This document shows, one piece after another, positions 13,298-24,348 of a stretch of 64,000 nucleotides of DNA (within the stretch, counting starts at the first letter, position 1; each line of letters starts with the position of its first letter). Below the pieces are notes generated by a model. That model was not told the origin of the DNA and did not search any database. It saw only the letters and a list, made by a program, of their open reading frames with translations. The position numbers and the translations under genes were made by a program. This DNA is from Amaranthus tricolor (lineage: Eukaryota; Streptophyta; Magnoliopsida; Caryophyllales; Amaranthaceae): contig NC_080050.1 in the NCBI RefSeq assembly GCF_026212465.1, forward strand, positions 31,677,570-31,741,569, in the 5' to 3' direction.

Positions 13298-15845
13298 ATG
13301 GTTACAACCACAACACTCGCAAGCTCATTGCATAACCTATCTTCAATTATTACTCTACAATCTCATCCACCAATATCTACCACCACCATAACCACCAATT
13401 CATTTGCTTGCCCTCTTTATTGCAATGGTTTAACCAACAATGGAAGAAGCAGACACCACCAATTCCATTTACAATTCACTACCAAAGTAGCATTCAATCC
13501 ACAAGGCAACTATGATCTTTCTCTCCTTGATGATGATAACCTCCAAAGTAAGTTTTCTATTATTAATTTTTTTTTTGGTAAATTATACTGAATAATCTCA
13601 TTTATTGCCTATTTGCTGTGAATAATTTTTAATTGAATATATCTAAATAATTCAACCTTTGTATATTTTATGCTGAGAACACCTCTTGTCATATTTTAAT
13701 CGACTATTGTTATCTACTAGTTGTTACACTTATTTTTTTCTTCTTCCTTCTCCTTTTTTCGTTGGTCTACCTCTTTGGTGGTAAGTACGTAGTAACCGAT
13801 TAAAATGTGTTAAGGAGCGTTGTCAAAAAATATATATAAATTTTAGATTATTTTAAAATAATTAATTGCAAATATTATTCACAACAAATGAGTAATGATA
13901 CGTGAGATTATTGAGGATGATTTCTTTTTAAAAAAAAAGAAATTTAGTTTTTTAGTTTGGTTAATTGATTGATTGATGGTATAATGATACCCAAAAATGG
14001 AACGTTTAGCTAAAGTTGCAGAGCCAATGCCACCAAAAGAAGGAAGATTTGAGATTGTTGTAGACACTGATGATATTAGACGTCTAGACTTGTCCCCCTT
14101 TCAATCTGCTACTTCTATTGTTTCACCTTCTTCTGGTAAGTGGTAACTATATATACTTATTTCTTACCTATTCTATTCACACTTATAGCCCATTAAGTAT
14201 TATGTGAGAATACTTGATAAAGTATACAAAATCATTTGGTTTCTTTTTTGTTAGAGTATATTATTGGGCCTTAACCATTATTTTAAGTTTTTAGTTGAGT
14301 TGGTTTCTTGATATGGTATTAGAAAAGTCAGTGTGATAAAAAATTACAAATTCAAATCTTTCTCAACCACCTCTCATTTAAAGTGGAATATTTATTGCCA
14401 TGTATGAGAAGGGCATGTGCTAATAGTTATGAACTACGATAATGTTTCATATACTCTATCCTAAAACACTCTTGTCTAAAGGGGTATATTAGAATATATA
14501 ATATTATAGAGCCTCAACCATCAATTTAAGATTTTAGTTGAGTTAATTTCTTGACATTTAAGCTAATAGTTATGAACTACGATAATGTTTCATATACTCT
14601 GATATCATTTTTCCTCAATTGATTTGATATATAGCAATACATAGAACCTTAATGAATATTATATATTAACACTGTATTATTTGTAGTTGAGCCCAATGAG
14701 TATTTAGAGCGTACAATTGGGTTCACTATAAAGTACATAAGGGAGGACACATATGATCAACGTGAGCTATCCGAATTACCAGATGTCAGACTATGGTTTG
14801 TACGGCTTGACGCGACTTATCCTTGGCTTCCTGTGTTACTCGACTGGCGTGCTGGTGAACTGGCTCGTTACGCCGCCATGCTTGTGCCACACCAGGTATA
14901 TATATTATATATGTTGTCCAATATAAATCTGATAAATTTGGTAATAGGCTTGACACAATAAGACAATCAATTGGTATCATGAGGAGTAGCCCATTAAGTA
15001 TATATGTTACCTAGTCGATCTCTATCAAATTGTTCGATGTAGGATCACATATGGGTTATTTTTCAACATTCCCCTTCATATTTAGCCTATTTTTTACATT
15101 CGGCGCGAATTCCATTCTTTTCGAACCTGCAAATTGTTTTTGTATGGAGGACCGATTTTTTTCTAATGGAACGAAAACCGTCGGCTCTAATACTATGATA
15201 AATTTGTTGTTGTGCTTGTACACAACAAGGCCCACATAAGAGAAAAGTTAGCTACTGCCTATACATAGAGGTGTTCATTCGGGTTATCTGGTCGATTTTG
15301 AGTCACCTGTTTCGAGTCGGTTCAAAATCGGGTTTTGAGTACACATTGGTTTTTGCATACTTTAAAATTCTTTTTGAACTCGAGTCAAGTCGAGCTCGGT
15401 TACAGGGTTGGGTAAATATCAGGTTATCAGTTCTGTTTTAAACACCTCTAGCTACACGCAAAACCGATAAGGTTCCATCCTAAAATCAATTGGCATTAAG
15501 AAGAATAGCTCATCGACCATATATGTTAGTCAATATCTTTCTAACTTTTCGGTGTAAGATTACATGTGGGTTATTTTTCGAAAATGTAATTTAACTCTCA
15601 ACTTATATTCTGATGAAGTTAAAATTATGAAACAGATGAGTATGCGAATGGGCGTAGTGTTCAATCCAGAGGCACTAGAACTGTTTATAATGAAGAAAGT
15701 GTTTGTAATATATGCTTGGTTAAAGCAACAAGGAATATCCACTCCCAAGGCTAGATTGAAGACTAAAGACATGGCTCGAATGCTTGGTTTTGGAATTGGG
15801 GATGAATTGTTCGACTTTATTGATCAGAATCCTGTTAATTCCTAG
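13298..15845 (+). CDS. CRR6: CRR6-type chloroplast protein (NDH complex assembly)
   Basis: This gene predicts 264 residues in four exons: 13298-13547, 14010-14135, 14687-14895 and 15636-15845. Donors are A|GTAAGT, G|GTAAGT and CAG|GTATAT, and frame is kept throughout. Residues 1 to about 65 are rich in Ser, Thr and His with few acids, as in a chloroplast transit peptide. The rest is the conserved CRR6 (DUF1817) domain, including RTIGFTIKYIRED, ELPDVRLWFVRLDATYPWLP, DWRAGELARYAAMLVPHQ, RMGVVFNPEALELF and KDMARMLGFGIG. CRR6 is a stromal factor needed to assemble subcomplex A of the chloroplast NADH dehydrogenase-like complex. The exon 2 acceptor could instead be the downstream TTGCAG in the same frame; the TTTAG site at 14009 was chosen because it keeps a KVAEP segment expected in the family. 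A GA repeat lies just upstream (13190-13220), with TATATAG near 13028. Intron 3 carries a MITE. The gene looks intact. Confidence 0.87.
15266..15450. mobile_element. hAT-like MITE in intron 3 of the CRR6-type gene
   Basis: It starts TAGAGGTGTTCATTCGGGTT and ends AAACACCTCTA, so the 10-bp ends are inverted. The flanking 8-mers (cctataca / gctacacg) share 5 of 8 bases, compatible with an old 8-bp target duplication. It is the same family as 51925-52107. Confidence 0.75.
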
Positions 15846-16046
15846 ATTTGTATTTCCAGGACTAAGGATTAAAACTATACTAATTGTCATCTTTGATATT
15901 TTATAAATCTTGTATATTATGTATACATATTAATTTCAAGCTTACTACTTTGATGCAATCTATTTGAACACCCAACTTGCAAATTGCTTTTTTATAACTT
16001 TTGGAATGGACTATTTTTTCTTCAAATTTCACACAAGGTAGATTAT
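15846..16046. other. 3' flank of the CRR6-type gene
   Basis: This is presumably 3' UTR and terminator region, AT-rich, running up to the retrotransposon LTR start at 16047. No exact polyadenylation signal can be assigned. Confidence 0.5.
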
Positions 16047-16991
16047 TGTTGGAAATATTATATATTATATAGGTTGATATAGTATAAGTGTTATGGGTCC
16101 AGCCCAATTGAAATAAAATGTTTCTTGTTTTGGTCCACTTAGTTGGTCCATTTTTTATTACATTTTACTAGCTTGGATTAAGTCTAATTTAGAGACTTAA
16201 GTTGTGATTTCCTCTAGAAGTTTTAAAGGGGTTATCTTGTGGTAAACATTTGACCAAGATAGGGTGAGTAGTTTTTAAGAACAGCACACACAAAATAGAG
16301 AAAAAAGGGAGGTTTTTATTTTCGGAGTTTTTAGGGCAGGCTTCAGTAATCTGTCTGTTGTCAGAAATTGCGCCGTTGGATCATCCTCAAATTTTGGCAG
16401 CTTGTTCCTAATATCAAGAGCTTCACTTTGAACGGTTGAATCGTTGTTTTGAGCTCTAATTTGGTCGCAGTTATCTCTGGACAGAAGTGCTTTTTTTGGG
16501 TGTTTTCTACTTCTCTTGCTCTCTAATTTCAATCTCTTATTGTTTATTGTTGTTAGTGGGCTGTAGATTGTTGTGAAATACATTGGGTTCATTTTACCCT
16601 TAATTTTATCATCAATAAGAGATATTAAGGGTGGACTCCTCAAGAGGTCCCATAGTTTTTATCCTTCACATCGAAGGAGTTTTCCACGTATAATTTTTGT
16701 GTGTTGCTTGCATCTTATTCCGCTTATTATTGATGGCTTATGACTGAAATATTGCTGTCCACATTTCATATTCTTGTTTGTGATATTTTGGGTTGATTGA
16801 TTTGGATATTTGAAAAAATGTCTTGAGTTGATGATCTAGTGAAAGTCGTAGTGACCTCTTCCGTTCCTTACATTAAGTTGTATTTGGGCCATTATAATTT
16901 AGTTGAGCCCATGTGGCAGTAGGGTTAACATAAGTTGTATATATTAGTTGTAACCGCATTACTCTTTATTAACATCTCTTCTGTCTTAACA
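16047..16991 (+). repeat. 5' LTR region, possibly composite
   Basis: About 945 bp between the TGTTGG start and a CTTAACA end followed by the putative primer-binding site. The first 42 bp (16047-16088) and a later block with GTATTTGGGCCATT (around 16876-16892) are adjacent in the 3' LTR but about 785 bp apart here. Either this LTR carries a nested insertion or the 3' LTR has a deletion. The minus-strand ORF inside it (16275-16643) has no family resemblance. Confidence 0.6.
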
Positions 16992-17041
16992 TGACATCAG
17001 GCTATCTCCATTAACCCTCTGCATATACATATCTCTATTTA

Positions 17042-17785
17042 GTGGAGTGTCAACAACCGAAGCACATGAGTATTGCCGAGTATTTTGGTCAATTGCAACC
17101 ATTGTGGGATGAACTCGCTACTTACAATTCATTGCCGAGTTGCAAATGTGGTAAGTGTACATGTGATATTGGAGCGCATCTACAAGTGAGGCTTGATGAA
17201 GTTCGCCTTCAAGATTTTTTGTTTGGAGTCAATGTTGATTTATATAGCCATATGAGGTCATCAATTCTATCCCAAGAACCTTTGCTCTCTCTAAATAGGG
17301 CTTACCAAATGTTCCTTCAAGAGGAATGACTACAAAGGGTTGCTAAATTACAATTAGAACAGCAGGAGGTCCGTGCTATGGCAGTGAAGTCGAATGCCTC
17401 CTTTCCATCCTATGACAAGTTGGGTGACAATGGATCCAAGTCTTATACTACTTTGTCTTGCACATATTTTCAACGTCGCGGCCATGATGAGGCAAATTGT
17501 TGGACTGATCATGGATATCCTAATCGGTGGGACTCTCGTTCTTCTCGTACCGGTGGACGTGGTACAAGTAGAGGAGGTTGTGGGTTCTCAAGAAATGTGC
17601 AGCCTAACAATGAAAAACGCAATAATAGAAATGATGTTCATGCCTCCGTTACCGTTGTTTTAAGCAATCTGGCTGCTGTTTCAAGAAATGAGGCTAGTGC
17701 ACATGCATCACAACAATCTTCTTTGCCGAATATCACAAGTACTCAGTGGCAAAAACTTCTCGAGTTGTTGGGTAATTCTTCCTTG
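17042..17785 (+). pseudogene. copia gag, broken
   Basis: The gag-polypeptide portion includes EYFGQLQPLWDEL and DFLFGVNVDLYSHMRSSIL. An in-frame TGA at 17327-17329 interrupts it. After that break a zinc-knuckle-like segment follows (about 17459-17500): CX2FX4HX4C, where the second cysteine of the canonical CX2CX4HX4C is replaced by Phe. Both the stop and the lost cysteine show decay. Confidence 0.85.
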
Positions 17786-17800
17786 TAACCTAATGATCGT

Positions 17801-18775
17801 TTGAGTGGTAAGTCCATTGTAACCCGTATAGATTTTGGTGCTTCCCATCATGTGACTGGTAATTTAAATTTGTTACATAATGTGAATGTCATGACTGAGT
17901 GCACAGTAGGACTCCCCGATGGAAAACAAACGATCTCAACTATGCAGGATGAAGTACAGTCGACGCAGAATATTGTACTTCAAAATGTGTTCTATGTGCC
18001 ACAGTTAAATTGCAATTTAATTTTCGTGACCCATCTTGCTGATGATATGAATTGCGCTATGCTATTTACTAAGACATTATGTGTTATACAAGACCAACAA
18101 TTGAGGCTGATTGGAGTAGGTAAACGGAGAGAAGAACTTTATTACTTTCGGATGTTTCACAAATTTATGCAACACATGTTGTTGGCACTTCTTCTCCAGA
18201 GTTATGGCATAAAAGACTTGGTCATCCTTCTGATAAAGTTTTGCGGTCTCTTCCCTTTATTAATAAGTCAAGTAGCATATTAGAACAAGCTTGTGATGTG
18301 TGTCATCAAGCTAAACAGTCTAGAAATAAATTCCTTGTCAGTGACACTAGGGCTACTTTTTGTTTTAAATAATACATTGTGATCTTTGGGGACCTTATTT
18401 TTGATAAAACTGGCATTCTTTTTCAAACCTCTTGGGTTGATACCCCCAACAAAATGGCCGAGTAGAAAGAAAACATAGACATATTTTTAACGTTGCTCGA
18501 GCTTTACTTTTCAAGCTAATCTCCCTTTGCAGTTTTTGGGAGATTGTGCTTTAGTTGTTGGTTCCGTCATTAGTCGAACACCATCTCCTTTGTTAGATAA
18601 TCAAACTTCTTATGAATTGTTGTTTGGTTCCCCACCTTCTTTTTCAGAGTTTCATGTATTTGGATGTTTACGTTATGCTTACAACCACAAGTCTAAACGA
18701 GATAAGTTTGCAAATAGAAGTCGTAAATGTGTGTTTGTCAGTTATCCTCAACGAAAGAAAGGGTGGAAGCTCTGA
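17801..18775 (+). pseudogene. copia protease and integrase, broken
   Basis: A protease-like segment has DFGASHHVTG where an active copia protease has D[ST]GA, so the catalytic motif is altered. Integrase follows in shifted frames. The zinc-binding region is near 18197-18320 (a WHKRLGHPS-type motif, then CDVCHQAK). A stop follows in the TTTTAAATAA region near 18365. The central catalytic core is largely missing before a block resembling the core's end (GRVERKH) near 18455. The downstream ORF 18527-18775 includes PSFSEFHVFGCLRY, the usual C-terminal integrase neighbourhood. Confidence 0.85.
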
Positions 18776-19439
18776 TCTTGAAACGGGAACTTATTTTTTC
18801 TCTAGATATGCTAAATTTTATGAGAATGAATTTCCATTTGCTCAACTAATTATTTTTCCATCTTTTCTTCCTTTACCGTTGCTCCTAATTTTGACAATTT
18901 AGATGGTGATTATTTATATGATTTTTTAAATCCTCGTACAAATGAGGGTGAGCTTATTAGTCATGATGACATTAGTGGTAATCAAGGGCAAATTGATGAT
19001 GTGACTAAAAGTAATGTATAGGATGTCATGGCCGAACAACGCGATAATGCTCATATAAGTGGTAATGAGAAGAGAGTGCGTAAGTTAGTAAATGCACACA
19101 ATGAGGTTAACCATGGAGTAGGAGATATGTATGGTTTGATGAGGAAGGAGGCAGTAGCCACTTCTACTTTGCATACAGGGGAAGACGAAGGTAAAGGCAA
19201 ACGTAAAAAATTTCCCTCAACAAAGTTGCGTGGATATGTCACTAACACCATACGATTTGTAAGTCCAGTCTCTCTGCTATCCTCATCTACTTCTAATCAG
19301 TCCTCGGGTATGTCCTATCCTATAACGCATTTCGTCAACTGTGATCGTTTTTTTGTGGGTCGTAAAAATTTTCTAGCAGCTATTTTCGTAGGTGCAGAAC
19401 CCAAATCTTTTAAGGAGGCAATGACGGACGATCCTAGCT

Positions 19440-20402
19440 AGAAAGCAGCAATGCTAAAAGAAATTCAAGTCTGGAAGCTAATGGGACTTGGAGTATGGAG
19501 TCTTTGCCTCTCGGGAAGAAAACTCATGGTAGTCGTTGGGTATATAAAATTAAATATAACTCGGATGGGAGCATAGAAGACTTAAGGCACGTTTAGTTGT
19601 GTTCAGAAATCATCAAGTTGAAGGTATAGACTACAATGAAACTTTTGCTCCTGTTGCTAAGATGACCACTGTTCAGGTTTTCTTGGCTGTTACTGCTGCT
19701 AAGAACTGGGAGTTACATCAAATGGATGAGCACAATACTTTCTTATATGGGAATTTGTCTGAAGAGGTGTATATGAAAATCCCTCATGGTTTTCAAGGTG
19801 ATAAACCTGATAAGGTTTGTAGATTGCAAAAATCACTTTATGGCTTGAAATAAGCCTTAAGATGTTGGTTTGCAAAGTTGGCTCAATCACTGGGGGAATA
19901 TGGCTTTATCCAGTCATATTCGGATAATTTCTTATTTACTTGTCAAAAAGGTGCGATTCAACATAATATTCTTGTTTATGTTGATGATTTAATTATATAT
20001 GGAAACTATTCCGCTGCTTTGTCTGCTTTAAAGAAGTATTTATGCTCATGTTTTCACATGAAATATCTTGGTGTTCTTAATTATTTTCTTGGTATTGAGG
20101 TTTCTCGAAATTCTGAAAGTATTTATTTGTGCCAACGAAAATACATTCTTGACATTATTGCTGAGGTTGGTAATTTAGGATCTAAGCTAATCAGTTTTCC
20201 CATGGAGCAAAATCATCAATTAGCACGTTCTATTAGTCCTTTGCTTGACAATGTTGAGCAGTATCGAAGGTTGGTTGGTCGACTCATTTATTTGGCATTT
20301 ACTACATTTGATTTGGCATATTCTATTCACATATTATCTCAATTTCTTAATGCCCCTCGGCGTAATCATTGGAATGTTGCTATTTGTGTTGTTGGTACTT
20401 GA
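19440..20402 (+). pseudogene. copia reverse transcriptase, broken
   Basis: The reverse transcriptase domain is recognisable from ETFAPVAKMTTVQVFLAV, MKIPHGFQGD and KSLYGLK, and from a polymerase YVDD motif near 19978-19989 that is intact. A TAA splits it at 19851-19853 and further stops occur upstream near 19438. The segment GVLNYFLGIEVSR and the following YRRLVGRLIYLAFTT are the typical connection region. Confidence 0.88.
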
Positions 20403-20506
20403 AAGGTTGTTCGGGACAAGGTATTCTTCTTCGTTCTGATTGTGATTTACCTTTAAGTGGTTGGTGTGTTTCTGATTAGGCTAGTTGTCCTCCTACTTGA
20501 CGTTCT

Positions 20507-20931
20507 TTGTCGGGGTGGTTGGTTTTTCTTGGGAGTTCTCCTATTTCCTGGAAAACAAAGAAACAATTGACTGTCTCTAGCTCTTCTACTGAGGTAGAGT
20601 ATCATTCTATGGCTGCTGTTACATGTGAGCTTAAATGGTTGAAAGGCTTGCTTTTGAGCTTGTGGGTTCGCCATCCAAAAGCTATGAATCTTTATTTTGA
20701 CAGTCAATCTGATTATATCTAGCTGAAAATCCTGTGTTTTATGAATGCACCAAGCACATTGAGGTTGATTGTCACTACTTATGCGACTCCATACAAGATG
20801 GTACTATACATCCTTCCCACGTCCCTACTGATGCTCAATTGGCTGATATTTTTACTAAGGCTCTAGGCCATCGTCAGTTCATGTCTAAACTTCGCAAGTT
20901 GGGCATTTGTGATCTTCATGTTTCAACTTGA
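20507..20931 (+). pseudogene. copia RNase H and C-terminus, broken
   Basis: This is an RNase H-type segment with SWKTKKQLTVSSSSTEVEYH, then DSQS, interrupted by a TAG at 20720-20722. A further ORF contains KHIEVDCHYLCD and PTDAQLADIFTKAL, the standard copia C-terminus, and ends at 20931 just before the purine tract and 3' LTR. Confidence 0.85.
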
Positions 20932-20938
20932 AGGGGTG

Positions 20939-20997
20939 TGTTGGGAATATTATATATTGTATAGGTTGATAGTGTATAAGTTGTATTTGGGCCATTG
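20939..20997 (+). repeat. 3' LTR remnant
   Basis: It starts TGTTGGGAATATTATATATT directly after a purine-rich tract and stays similar to the 5' LTR only as far as the GTATTTGGGCCATT block. It then diverges, so the 3' LTR is truncated or rearranged. No target-site duplication could be identified. Confidence 0.7.
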
Positions 20998-22247
20998 TTT
21001 TAATTTTTACTTTTTCAAGTTACTAAGCTTCCTTCAACAAAAGTGAGGTAACCTCAAGTAAACTTCCTTCCATCTCTATTGATAGAACTAAAATATATTA
21101 TTATTCTAACATTACTAATATGTATTTATATATATAATAAGTATTATTATTAGGTTACTTTCGGACATAGTACTTTTAGTACTATTAGTATTACTATTAT
21201 TATTCAGTACATTATTATTATTACTATTAGGATTACTTGTTAATTTTTGGTTGTATTTTAGAAACATTTTAAAAGAATTGTATATAAAACTGATATAAAT
21301 GGAAAGCAAAGGAAGAGTAAATGAAAAATAAGGAAAATAAGTAAGTCACATGGTGAACCTAGCTAGCTCGTGTGACACGATCATGTTGTGTCCAGCAACC
21401 TAGCTCGTGCGGTGCGACTTCATTAAATTTCCAAAGCATAGCATTTTCCATGCAAATTACATGCTTCAGAATTGTTATTAGGTGGTGGGGAGGGGAGGAG
21501 ACGTTGGTGGCTGATTTATTTTTTTCCAACTTTCTCAATTTTATTTTTGGACATATTATCGTTGAAGTGGTAACAAGTGTTATATCGATTCACCATAAGT
21601 ACCTCTTAAAATTTGGATTATTTATGGTTAATCAAAAAGTAAGATTCTTATGAAAGAATGAAGGAAAGGTTATATTATTTCTAAATTATTTTTTCAATAC
21701 ATAATAATTGTAAATGACGAAGAAGTACAACTTAAAAAAAATCTTAATTTAATTTTTACTTAATTTTTTATCTACTCAACTTTTTCTTCCCACAACCTAC
21801 CCACCATCCGTCAATGTAGTTTTAAAAAAAATTGCAAATCAACACTATAATAATAAATAAAAATTGAAAATAATTGATTACTTATAATTTTCAATTAGTT
21901 TGAATAAATCGCTCAATTTACAAAAGTGACCCTTCTCAATTGTGGGTCAACTTTACACTTTATTACAGTTTGTATCGCGAACAAATTTAACGGTGATTCA
22001 CTCGCTCTAATTCAAACTCGGGACGACTCGGTGGTAGACTCAGTTCCATAACCACCTTTCCCGCCATCTCCACTCATTCTAAACTCGGAGTGAATCTCCC
22101 ATTTGACTCAACTCAGTCACTCAGTATAAGAAAAGAAACTACCCTATTTGAAAAAATTGGCATCATACATTGATACATTTAATCAAACTCGTATGAGTCA
22201 TATACCCGGGTCAACTCATTAACTCAACACAGCACCACGGGTTAAAA
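20998..22247. other. intergenic, no gene recognised
   Basis: AT-rich sequence with ATT/TAT-rich low complexity around 21110-21240. No ORF of known family. The last part is the 3' flank of the minus-strand SAUR gene. Confidence 0.6.
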
Positions 22248-22691
22248 TCAGATACATGATCCCGTCTCAAGCAACGGACGAGAATCCATAAGAGAAGAAT
22301 GGAATCCAACGTGGCAATAAGAAGACCGTTGAAAATCCTCAAGATTAGCGAACCGGCCATTGGATTCAGAACGGTTCATTAACCGAAGAATTTCTTCGAA
22401 CAGTTTCTCGTCACAAGGAATAGAGAGTGGACCGATTTGATTTGTAAACCCGTATTCTTCCTCGGCTTGAACCAACAATTTTCTAAAAACCGGATGGTTT
22501 AAGAAAGTAGTACGGACAATGAAACGGCGACGATTAGAACCAACGGTAACAGCGACGTGACCGGAGGGAACGTCGGAAGGAATACGGCGTTGTACTGCTT
22601 TGTTCCTCCAACGTCGTAGCATTTGACGGAGTCGTACAATGTGTCGGATTTTGTTGCATTTTGGAAATTTATTTCCGGAGCCGATCGACAT
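22248..22691 (-). CDS. SAUR-family small auxin-up RNA protein
   Basis: An intronless ORF of 147 residues, within the usual size of the longer SAUR proteins. The SAUR domain spans about residues 38-110: VPSGHVAVTVGSNRRRFIVR, then FLNHPVFRKLLVQAEEEYGF, then GPLSIPCDEKLFEEILRLM. The N-terminus is basic (RLRQMLRRWRNKA), as in the clade with a nuclear- or membrane-directed basic extension. SAURs are early auxin-response proteins; many inhibit PP2C.D phosphatases to activate plasma-membrane H+-ATPases, but whether this member does so is unknown. Lack of introns is normal for the family. A TATA box lies about 160 bp upstream of the ATG. I saw no TGTCTC or GAGACA element in the 300 bp upstream, but this was read by eye. 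The exact subfamily is not assigned. Confidence 0.93.
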   Translation of the reverse strand: MSIGSGNKFPKCNKIRHIVRLRQMLRRWRNKAVQRRIPSDVPSGHVAVTVGSNRRRFIVRTTFLNHPVFRKLLVQAEEEYGFTNQIGPLSIPCDEKLFEEILRLMNRSESNGRFANLEDFQRSSYCHVGFHSSLMDSRPLLETGSCI

Positions 22692-22847
22692 TTTTAAAAA
22701 AATTTAATTGTAATGTGAAATTTTAAAAATAATTAAATTTGAATGTAAAATTTGAAACTGTTAAGAGAATAATGAAGAATGTTATTTGTGTGTAGGCAGG
22801 GAGAATAGAGAAGATGGGGTTGGGATTTGGGAGGGAGTGTGTTGATG

Positions 22848-22857
22848 GTTATATAGT
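22848..22857 (-). promoter_or_regulatory. TATA box of the SAUR gene
   Basis: On the minus strand the sequence is CTATATAACC, about 160 bp before the SAUR start codon. This places the transcription start near 22820 with a 5' UTR of about 130 nt. Confidence 0.7.
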
Positions 22858-23307
22858 TGGAAACTTAGGGAGATGGTAATTGTTTACTCCACTTGGTTAT
22901 TATGGCCTATTGGGCTTGCATGGTATGATGGGTTATAATTTGGTAATATTGACCCATGATTTGAAAATGACCATACTTGAAAATCGAAAATAACTATGTG
23001 AAATGACAATCGTTTTGTTATTTTTTTTGAAGTTTTTTCGACTTTATAGTTTGAATTTTGAAGTCATTATTTTTAGTTGGAATTCAGTCACTTTTTGTAT
23101 TTTGAGTGAATTTTTTTGTTGTAGACTTAAAATTGACATATTGGTCTTTTTTAACAAACCTACACACAAATCCGACATTTTTGATTTTTTGAATAAGCCA
23201 ACAGAAAGTGACTCGATTTGAAGCCCGTTGACCAACTGCTTTGACTAGTCCTAGACTATTTGGTAATGCTCTATTTCACTGAAATTGTTATGCTTTTTTA
23301 ACTCATA

Positions 23308-24348
23308 CTTCCTTTGTTCCGTTTTAGTTGCAACATGAGATTATTGCACAAATTTTAAGATAATGCTTTTGAGTGTGCAAATGGACAATATTACCACATT
23401 CACATGGGTTGCTTTTCAGGAGATGGATGATGGTACAGTAACAGTACAATAGCTGGATTTTTTTAATGTAAATACAATGAAAATACCCTTTACAAAAGTA
23501 GTGCTAATTGTTCAAGGAATTCGGCTGCTGCAGGTACACTATGGGAAAAACATTAAATTTACAAAATTTTCCCACCAAAAGATGAAGATGAAGATGTCCC
23601 AAACAAGACCCGCGAAATCAGAAAATGACCACAAAATCAGAAGATGAAGATGTCCCAAAAAAGACCCATGAAATCACAAAACGAAATCATCTGCAAAACT
23701 GAACTAGAATGAACCAAAATGAAATCAAAAGCCAAATAAGAAACCACAAAACCACGAAATCAGATTTGAAAAATGAACCAAAATAAAATGCATGTTGGTT
23801 GATAGTGAGGGATAATCGAAATCATATGTTGAGATGGTAAAATAAGATCACAACATCAAGAGTTTTTGGAGAAATGAACACAAAAAGCAAGTGATGAGGG
23901 AGAGGAGAGTTGATAGGGAGAGGGAGAAGGAACCGTTTATGATAATAGCCGATTACCTTAGGGTTTATAGGAGCATCATGGAAATCAACGGCTGAGATGT
24001 ATATTTAAGGAAAAATCAAGGGTCAAAAATTATTAAGGGGTTCTAGAACATTCAATGAAGAGTAGTTGGAAGGTTTGTGCCACTAATGCACTTAAAAGCT
24101 GATCTGAATTCTTTCAAAAGGTAGGGGGAAAAAATTGTATAATTAAAAGTAGATAGTTGATAGCGGGTAAATTAAATAACTAAAGGGATGATGTATGATT
24201 GTTGATTGATAGTAATATGTGGGGTAGGAATAAAGTAAGGGTAAAATAGAGAATTATATAGATTATTTTTGCCAAAAATAATAATTTTGCAAGTAATATA
24301 AAAAATACATAAAGGGTAAGTATTGCAAGTAAATTGGAGCGGAGGAAG
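23308..24348. mobile_element. Stowaway/mariner-like element, about 1.04 kb
   Basis: The ends are CTTCCTTTGTTCCGTTTTAG and, inversely, CTTCCTCCGCTCCAATTTAC, each flanked by TA. These are the CTCCCTCCG-type termini and TA target duplication of Stowaway-like elements. The interior contains no transposase ORF. It holds a repeated GATGAAGATG motif (23581-23660) and AG-rich DNA. The size is large for a MITE, so an insertion or captured sequence inside is likely. Confidence 0.65.

Larger units (their letters stand above)
16047..20997 (+). mobile_element. decayed Ty1/copia LTR retrotransposon
   Basis: The domain order is gag with a zinc knuckle, protease, integrase, reverse transcriptase, RNase H, which is the copia order. 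Both ends begin TGTTGG(A/G)AATATTATATATT: at 16047 for the 5' LTR and at 20939 for the 3' LTR. A purine-rich tract (gaaggggtg) lies just before the 3' LTR. A degraded primer-binding site (tgacatcaggc, compare the initiator-Met-tRNA type tggtatcagagc) follows the 5' LTR near 16992. Several stops and frameshifts and a deletion in the integrase core make it non-functional. It lies between the CRR6-type gene and the SAUR gene, in the plus orientation. Confidence 0.9.

Noticed and set aside
13989..14009. ATG at 13999 as an alternative start of the CRR6-type gene
   Set aside because: The upstream exon provides a transit-peptide-like N-terminus with a GTAAGT donor and correct phase; starting here would remove the plastid signal.
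16275..16643. 122-codon minus-strand ORF
   Set aside because: Lies inside the copia 5' LTR, has no family resemblance and is on the strand opposite to the element.
19051..19251. 66-codon minus-strand ORF in the retrotransposon
   Set aside because: Shadow of the pol linker region on the opposite strand, without family resemblance.
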